This document shows positions 59,101-64,000 of a stretch of DNA of 64,000 bases, piece after piece; positions within the stretch are counted from its first letter, which is position 1, and each line of letters begins with the position of its first letter. The notes beneath the pieces are model-generated. The model was not told the DNA's origin. It ran no database searches and saw only the letters and a list, made by a program, of their open reading frames with translations. The DNA lies in contig NC_084889.1 in NCBI RefSeq assembly GCF_958979055.1, positions 28,226,261 to 28,290,260 of the forward strand, written 5' to 3'. The stretch comes from Alnus glutinosa. Its lineage: Eukaryota > Streptophyta > Magnoliopsida > Fagales > Betulaceae. Both the position numbers and the translations under genes were made by a program.

Positions 59101-60503
59101 CTTTTATTCTTTTACGTGTCGTGATAACTTGTACCTCGTGATGGAGTATCTGAATGGAGGAGATTTGTATTCGTTATTGAGAAATTTGGGCTGCTTAGAT
59201 GAGGATGTTGCTCGTGTATATATAGCAGAAGTTGTAAGTATATTTTTGTCTTTGAAATGTTTTTATTTCTTATACTTATGAAAGAAAATGACTATTGCTT
59301 CTGTTATAGTGTGATTCTAATATCTGTGGAGCTTTTTTGTTTTGTTTTGTTTTTTTTTGGGTTGGGGGGCAGGTGCTTGCTTTGGAATATTTACATTCTC
59401 TGCGCGTGGTTCATCGTGATTTGAAGCCTGATAATCTGTTGATTGCACATGATGGTCATATTAAGGTGACAATATCTTTTATTTTCTTTGTTCTCCTATT
59501 TGACGCAGATTGTTGAGGTTGCACATTCTTAACGTTTCTAGCTTACCGATCTCATAGATTGGATGGTATAACCAGACCCATGACGAATTTATTGGTTCCC
59601 TTTAGAATTAGTAATGGGTCAATATTGGTGAACAGAATAGATGCAAAAGATTTGCCAATTACTATTTTTGATTGGTTATGGTTGACTCAGGTGAATTTGA
59701 TTATTGTACTTTACTATTTAATATTGACTTGGCACTGAACGAGGTGTTTAGATTCAATTTACTCATACCCAGTCAAACAATTGTTTTTAAAAAGTCTGAT
59801 ACTGACAATGTGCATCTAGATGGTATCTTGTGCTTGTCGTTAAAATCCCCAGTATTAGATGGAATGCTGTCAGTATTATTTTATCTTTATTTCTTTCTGT
59901 CTGTTTTGCTTCAGCTTATTGTGAAAAATTGAAAGTTGATTTGACTTAGATGGTATCGTTTTTTTTTTTCCTCATTTTAATATAAACACCTGCCTTACAT
60001 TTTGCTTCTATTGGTTATTTTATTGGAGTTTGCAGTACGCTGCCTGCTTGGCCATGTTGCCCAAACAATACAAAAATTATATGAAAATATTTCATTTTTC
60101 GTTTCTTTTCTTTTTTGGAGAGAGGCGAGAGGTTGTTAATTTACTTGTATCTTGAAACAACAATTTGAGGGTTGTAAAAATATGGGAAGGAACAGCAAGG
60201 AAAATGAAAGAACATTAGAATGTCATATGAAGCATGAATTTTAATTGTTGTGCACTTGAGCTTCCTTTTATTGCTCTTGTTTCTGGGGTGTAACCCGATA
60301 CGCTCGGTTTGGAATTGGACTACTTATGACTTCTGACCCCAGAGGGGTCGAAAGTGAAAAATTCAGGCTGAGCCAACCACTGGGTCGGCTCACGTGTCAA
60401 GGTCGGTTGGGTAGAAAAATAAAATCTTACACTTACTCAAAAAGTAATGGAAAAAAGTAAAGAAAGAAACAGGTGTTATTCAATAAGAGTCCAAACAAAC
60501 CCA

Positions 60504-60558
<55 letters not shown>

Positions 60559-63298
60559 AAAAAAGAAGAAGAAGAAAGAAACGCAACTGAAACAAGAAAA
60601 TGAAAAAACTCAGGAACACAGGTCAACAAAAACAAAATCGGCAGATCTGTCACAAGATTGGCAGATCTTGGTCACCTGAAAGACAGTGAGAGAAAGTGAC
60701 AAGTGAGGCTGTGACAGTGAGGGAAACGGTGAGAAAGTAACTAATTGAGGCCATGAAAGGAAAGTAAGAGCAGTGAGAAACAGTGAGAATGGTGAGATAA
60801 GGGCAGTGCTAGGGAAGCGCGGCCATGACTATGAGAGAAAGCCAAAAGTTTTTTCATTGTGAGGCGAAACATGTTTTTTTTTCTTGGTATGAAAAAAAGC
60901 CGAAATGGCCAAAGTGAGGGGTGCTGATGGCGCTAGGGTTACTGGGTTAGGTTAAGAATAAGGGTAAAAGATTTATATAATATTAAAGGGGGTTGGGTTG
61001 GGTTCTTTTGGTTTTTCGACCCCCTAAAACTGACTTCTGACCCGACCCTAGGTCAGAAGTTAAATTTTCACCCAACTTCGACCTGACCCTGGTGGAAAAT
61101 TGGTCGGGTTGGGTAGGCAGTTTTTTCGAACATTCCTACTTGTTTCAAGTATAGCTAAGCATTTTCCTGGTCTTTCCTAAGTTGCCTTATTCACCAAGGC
61201 AAGACATTAATATAGCTGTGAAACCCTTGCTAATTGATCTTTAGTTGTGCAATTTGGTTTTTTGGAGGACTGTCAGCTGGTAAATTATTATCAAGCGTTC
61301 TGCAAAATGCTTTTGCCATATCTCATTGCTTCTGCAGTATGTTGCCTTTTCCTGTAATATATATATAGCAATCCATATTGATGAATATAGGTTGCGCCCC
61401 TCTGCGCTTTATTGATGAATTTGAAATTACTTATAAAAAAAAAAAAATATAGCAATCCATTATATAATTTCTTTTACTTACTAGCTCTTGTGAGAAAATG
61501 ATCCCACAATGAAAGTCGAAGCATATATTTTATTCGATACACACTCGTTTTTTTTTTAGGATCCGCTGTAATAATGAGAAAGATTTTTGCATATACACAA
61601 ATCGATTGATAATGGGCTTGTTTGACAAACCATTCTCAACTTTCCCTCTTTTTCTTTTTATTTCTCTCAAAAAAATCAAATAAAAAACATTCTAATTTTT
61701 TTACACTTTTTATATCACATCCATCATATTTTATTACTATTCAAATAAAAAAACTCACTATAAAACAAAACTTTTTCACTTTTCTATAAAACATTCTCAA
61801 ATTTTATATCACATCAATCACTTCTTATTATACAACATACAAATATTCCACAACACAATTACTTACCAAACATGCCCAATATCAAAATCCCTACATGTTT
61901 AAAAAAAAAAAGGGTATGTATCAAATAAAATGTATGCTTCGAATAGATTGCTATATATATATTTGATGTATGTATATATAGACAGATATATGCATGCCTA
62001 TGTATATTCATAAAAGTTTAAGAGGTCAATACTCAGAATTAGCCCGGTGAAGTATGGTCCTAGGAGGGTTGATTAGTGTATGGTCCATTTCTAGAGTTCT
62101 TGCATAAAGAGGCAATTCTCAAGACTCAAACTTATGCTCTTGCACTTGACAGCCTGAGATCTGTATAAATTTTAACAGATAACGGAAAATATTAGTATTA
62201 AGAAAGAGAAACAGGGAGAGGACTATGGGGGAAATTATATCTTTGTTCTTTGAAACATTGTATCTTTGGACGGCGGCGTATGTGTCTCCTCTGTCGACTA
62301 GTTTTAGTGACTTTCTTGTTCGTTTTGTTCTTTCTAGTTAGGTGGTTCCTTTTATATACTTCCTGTGTACTTAGGGGCGCCTTGCACTTTTAATGAGATT
62401 GGTTTATTACTTATCAAAAAAAGAAAGAGAAAGTTGTCCCTTTGCTTAGCTGGTTTGAAGCTCATTTTTTTAAATCATATATTAGGTTCACGCGACCTTG
62501 AGACTCACTGTTTATAACATTGTTTTTATGGTTTAGGTTTTTGTTTGCATTGGAAATTATCATTCTCCATAAACTTATAAAGAGTTCCTTTGTTCCACCT
62601 GTGCAGTTGACAGACTTTGGACTTTCTAAGGTTGGTCTAATCAACAGCACTGATGACTTGTCTGGTCCAGCGGTCAGTGGGGCATCCCTACTTGGGGAAG
62701 ATGAACCGCAATTATCTGTATCCGAGCATCAGCGAGAAAGGCGGAAAAAACGTTCTGCTGTGGGTACACCAGATTATTTGGCACCAGAGATACTTTTGGG
62801 AACTGGACATGGTTTGTATAGCATTGTCTTGGTTTAAGGTGCTATGGTTATCTTATTTTTCTTGATATTCAACTTCAGGTTTACCTTTGGTAATGTTGAA
62901 ATAAATAAAGCTCGAGCAAGGTGGAATAGTAGTAGTTATAACCGTCAAGGTTTTCAAACTTTGAATAGACTTCCAATGAAGTGGATTGGATCTGTTAACT
63001 CTAAAACTAAGCGGCACTCAACCTTCACACACCCCCCCCCCCCCCCCCCCCCCCCCCTCTCTAATGCACGTGCATGCAAAATTTTATTCTCTTCCTGATG
63101 GCTTGTGTTTTTTTTCTTGGATTGAGCAGTTATTAAAGGCTTGCCCCCAAAAAGGAGCAAGTATTAAAGTGGTAAGATTAATATAGTCTACCATTGAACC
63201 TTTTTCCTGCAGGTGCAACTGCTGATTGGTGGTCTGTGGGTATCATATTATTTGAGTTGATAGTTGGCATTCCACCCTTCAACGCTGAACATCCTCAG
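45257..63298 (+). CDS. IREH1: IREH1-type AGC serine/threonine kinase, 11 exons, right end missing
   Basis: Exons: 45257-45947, 48526-48590, 48715-48897, 48995-50377, 54292-54464, 54667-54913, 58918-59010, 59093-59233, 59373-59465, 62607-62811, 63213-63298; 1,120 codons, all in phase. The N-terminus ([20 protein letters not shown]) is Ser/Pro/Gly-rich. A C2HC-like finger lies near residue 604 (CRICEEEV...H...C...C). The kinase begins near 884: [17 protein letters not shown] at the end of exon 6, HRDLKPDN near 1006, DFG near 1026, then the long activation-loop insert typical of this AGC branch, [13 protein letters not shown] and [19 protein letters not shown]. The rest of the kinase lies beyond 64000. 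Arabidopsis IRE and IREH1 act in root hair and cytoskeletal growth control. Intron 5 is GC-AG (ATTAG/gcaagt). Introns are swollen with transposons. The neighbouring copy A is its broken duplicate. Confidence 0.88.
46227..46373 (-). mobile_element. 147-bp retroposon with 13-bp target duplication in IREH1 intron 1
   Basis: AGATTTTATGTTT flanks both sides (46214-46226 and 46374-46386); the insert starts with a T-run and 'gataggtaaaaaattggg', i.e. a minus-strand tail. The paralogous site in copy A (about 35631: agattttgtgtttaatttgg) is empty. It is a SINE or short LINE tail. Confidence 0.88.
50799..51218. mobile_element. Foldback element, about 420 bp, in IREH1 intron 4
   Basis: The outer arms pair cagtgtggacca with the complement of cagtgtggatca; inner arms pair 'aaatgtaaacaaataaaag' on both sides. 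Similarity is patchy in between (acatgcc, aataaatccaga). The arms span about 190 bp each. Confidence 0.6.
51270..51348 (-). mobile_element. Short LINE tail, minus strand
   Basis: A T-run and 'gataagtaagaaaggtttta' plus the complement of 'tatactccctgtgtactta', flanked by tagcaatgctt and tagcagtgctt. Confidence 0.65.
51680..51842. mobile_element. Foldback MITE in IREH1 intron 4
   Basis: Arms 'tgctagatactataattt' with 'tatccaacaatg' mirrored by 'cattgttggatagaatta' with 'tagtatctagca'. The arms are about 60 bp with a short centre. Confidence 0.75.
51929..52366. mobile_element. Long-arm foldback MITE, about 438 bp
   Basis: Left arm elements (tataacccttgaactttcac, ctaaactttaaaatgtttcg, agtcttccgttagaattttc) are mirrored in the same order from the right end. 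Arms are about 180 bp; the centre is AT-rich. Confidence 0.8.
53119..53162. repeat. (CA)n microsatellite
   Basis: About 22 uninterrupted CA units, next to a LINE tail in IREH1 intron 4. Confidence 0.95.
53163..53450 (+). mobile_element. LINE 3' end
   Basis: The frame reads [17 protein letters not shown] and ends [14 protein letters not shown], the C-terminus of LINE ORF2, followed by 'gtgtactttgggttgcgctc' and an A/T tail (cttataaaaaat). Confidence 0.8.
55037..55545 (-). mobile_element. TRIM retrotransposon (two LTRs, 96-bp interior)
   Basis: Direct repeats at 55037-55245 and 55342-55545 share the block 'ggctactcatcttctca' and most of their length. The ends are TG...CA in the first copy. 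On the minus strand a tRNA-Met-type primer site (TGGTATCAAAGC) follows the upstream LTR and a purine tract (aaggaggagag) precedes the other. There is no protein. Target duplication is not clear. Confidence 0.75.
55620..56985 (+). mobile_element. LINE copy with 5' inversion
   Basis: 55620-56350 is antisense LINE reverse transcriptase (complement reads [24 protein letters not shown], then a thumb-like region); 56345-56985 is sense zf-RVT and C-terminus ([37 protein letters not shown]) ending with 'ttcttgtgtacatagaggc' and tail. Part of ORF2 between the two pieces is missing. Confidence 0.8.
56991..57285 (+). mobile_element. Second LINE copy with 5' inversion
   Basis: 56991-57200 is antisense zf-RVT (complement reads [37 protein letters not shown]); 57218-57285 is the sense LINE tail (gcccctctacgcttttta, then caaacaaaaaaag). 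Confidence 0.7.
57286..57950. other. IREH1 intron 6, nothing recognised
   Basis: Non-coding with no repeat ends that I could pair. Confidence 0.4.
57955..58255 (-). mobile_element. LINE-derived retroposon, minus strand
   Basis: A T-run and 'gataggtaagaaaagattta' open it; the complement includes 'tatacttcttgtgtaccaag' and 'ggacgcctttacac', the common LINE 3' end of this window. About 220 bp of further sequence is LINE 3' body. The right edge is approximate. Confidence 0.65.
60284..61138. mobile_element. Non-autonomous hAT, 855 bp, in IREH1 intron 9
   Basis: CTTGTTTC is repeated exactly on both sides (60276-60283 and 61139-61146). Ends TGGGGTGTAACCCG and GTTTTTTCGAACATTCCTA are imperfect hAT-like inverted repeats. 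The subterminal regions carry GGTTGGG/CGACC motifs in opposite orientation. The interior has a (TA)n run (60509-60555) and no transposase. Confidence 0.85.
61378..61446 (+). mobile_element. Very short LINE tail with target duplication
   Basis: ATATAGCAATCCAT lies on both sides (about 61364-61377 and after the A-run, 61448). Between them are only 'gcgcccctctgcgctttatt' and an A tail: an extreme 5' truncation. Confidence 0.75.
61617..61880. mobile_element. MITE-like element with GGCTTGTTTG termini
   Basis: It opens gggcttgtttgacaaacc and closes ttaccaaacatgccc, with an AT-rich interior resembling 9834-10136. Confidence 0.55.
62213..62412 (+). mobile_element. LINE 3' end with target duplication
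   Basis: AAGAAAGAGAAA appears at the left flank (about 62199) and after the A tail (about 62424, joined with it). The body ends with 'tatacttcctgtgtacttag' and 'gggcgccttgcactttt'. Confidence 0.65.
63032..63057. repeat. 26-base C run in IREH1 intron 10
   Basis: Uninterrupted C from 63032 to 63057, between cacaca and tctctc. Confidence 0.95.
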
Positions 63299-63734
63299 GT
63301 TAATATCTTGCTTATTCTACTCACCACTGGTGCTAGAAGTAACATTTACTATGCCTTAGTGATTATGTTTAAAAACAGTTGTCTGTACAATGAGTAAATT
63401 GGGTGATATTATTGTCAAAATAATGTCTAGTATATGCAGGCAAGCCTTTGTGATTAAACTTGTTTATGACATTAAGTTACAGGTGTGAGACATAAGAAAT
63501 AATTTAATTTATTTTTTTTAAACGTGTCACTTGGTGTAATGAAAATACGTTAAATCTCATGCAAGTTATTATTGCATGAGGCATTAGGCTGCTTACTAGA
63601 GAATGTGGCCTCGCACAGGTTGGCTCATTCAGATCACTTAGAAGTTTTTTTTAAGAAGTAATTCAATCTTATTAGAAAAGCACAGAGTGGTAGAATGATA
63701 GAAATGAATTAAAAAAAACAAGTCCCCCAATCTG

Positions 63735-64000
63735 ACTAAGTAACAAACGCTCTCTCCTCTCCCCAGTGGTGGCGCGTCCCGCTAGTCTTCAGCCTCAAAT
63801 ATCTCCCTTCCTCCTTTCTTTCTCTCTGACTTGTATAGGAGTGCTAAGTAAAGAGTGGTTCTGCACTCCATAGAGTTTGTTGGATTTGATCAGCTTGCGT
63901 CTCTTGGTCTTCAGTCATGTGAGCACTGCATGGCTACTGCGAACCCCCTCGGGGGTTGTCCTGTGCGGTTGGGTATGGAAAACCGATTCTTTGTGGAGGC
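63735..64000 (+). mobile_element. Start of another LINE (5' region and ORF1 start)
   Basis: From ATG 63975 the frame reads MENRFFVEA before the window ends, the same ORF1 start as at 37033 (MESRFYVEA). An upstream in-frame ATG near 63930 is possible. The preceding 240 bases look like a LINE 5' UTR; its left boundary is not certain. It lies in or after IREH1 intron 11. Confidence 0.65.

Noticed and set aside
1..64000. CRISPR arrays, operons, ribosome binding sites, tRNA or rRNA genes
   Set aside because: None seen; the window is plant nuclear DNA and the tandem repeats present have no spacer structure.

Overview
The window is nuclear DNA of a flowering plant, a eudicot and probably a woody one. 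Fagales is my guess from the flavour of the LINEs, not a proof. The evidence is spliced genes with plant-type introns, a CC-NB-LRR gene, an RCI2 gene, an IREH1-type AGC kinase, and a dense load of L1-type LINEs, hAT and PIF/Harbinger MITEs and a large MULE. No bacterial features are present.

Layout. 1-4985 is a decayed LINE interrupted by a hAT element. 5527-6193 is a small FMC1/LYR-type mitochondrial gene with a GC-AG intron. 7.4-10.1 kb is repeats. 10659-14060 is a CC-NB-LRR gene with a single TGA four codons before its MHD motif. 15.0-18.6 kb holds retroposons, MITEs and the junction of an old tandem duplication running from the FMC1 3' end to the RCI2 promoter. 19138-19400 is a two-exon RCI2 gene with a promoter made of three 77-bp repeats.

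A second direct tandem duplication dominates 19454-49530. Copy A (19454-41094) carries a truncated pseudogene of the 5' half of IREH1. Copy B (from 41095) carries the intact IREH1, which begins at 45257 and runs off the right edge (11 exons visible). Copy A has been hit by a 10,350-bp MULE (24465-34814) lying between promoter and leader, and by an ORF1-only LINE (36915-39248). Copy B shows the empty sites for both, so the insertions can be read base by base.

The MULE is the most remarkable object. It has about 200-bp terminal inverted repeats (outer 45 bp identical) and a perfect 9-bp target duplication. Two genes point inwards from the two ends: on the left a GRF zinc-finger, coiled-coil, membrane protein; on the right a FAR1-type MULE transposase. 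The transposase reading frame continues through four more small exons in phase into a C-terminal domain of the plant mRNA-decapping scaffold EDC4/VARICOSE, predicting one 946-residue fusion protein. Downstream lie fragments of a PR-10 (Bet v 1 family) gene and an RRP12-like gene, so the element both encodes its own transposase and carries captured host exons.

The IREH1 introns hold a TRIM element, two LINE copies with twin-priming inversions, a hAT with a perfect 8-bp target duplication, several foldback MITEs, and at the right edge the start of another full-length-type LINE. All coordinates and splice junctions were read by eye; family names rest on motif recognition, not on a database search.
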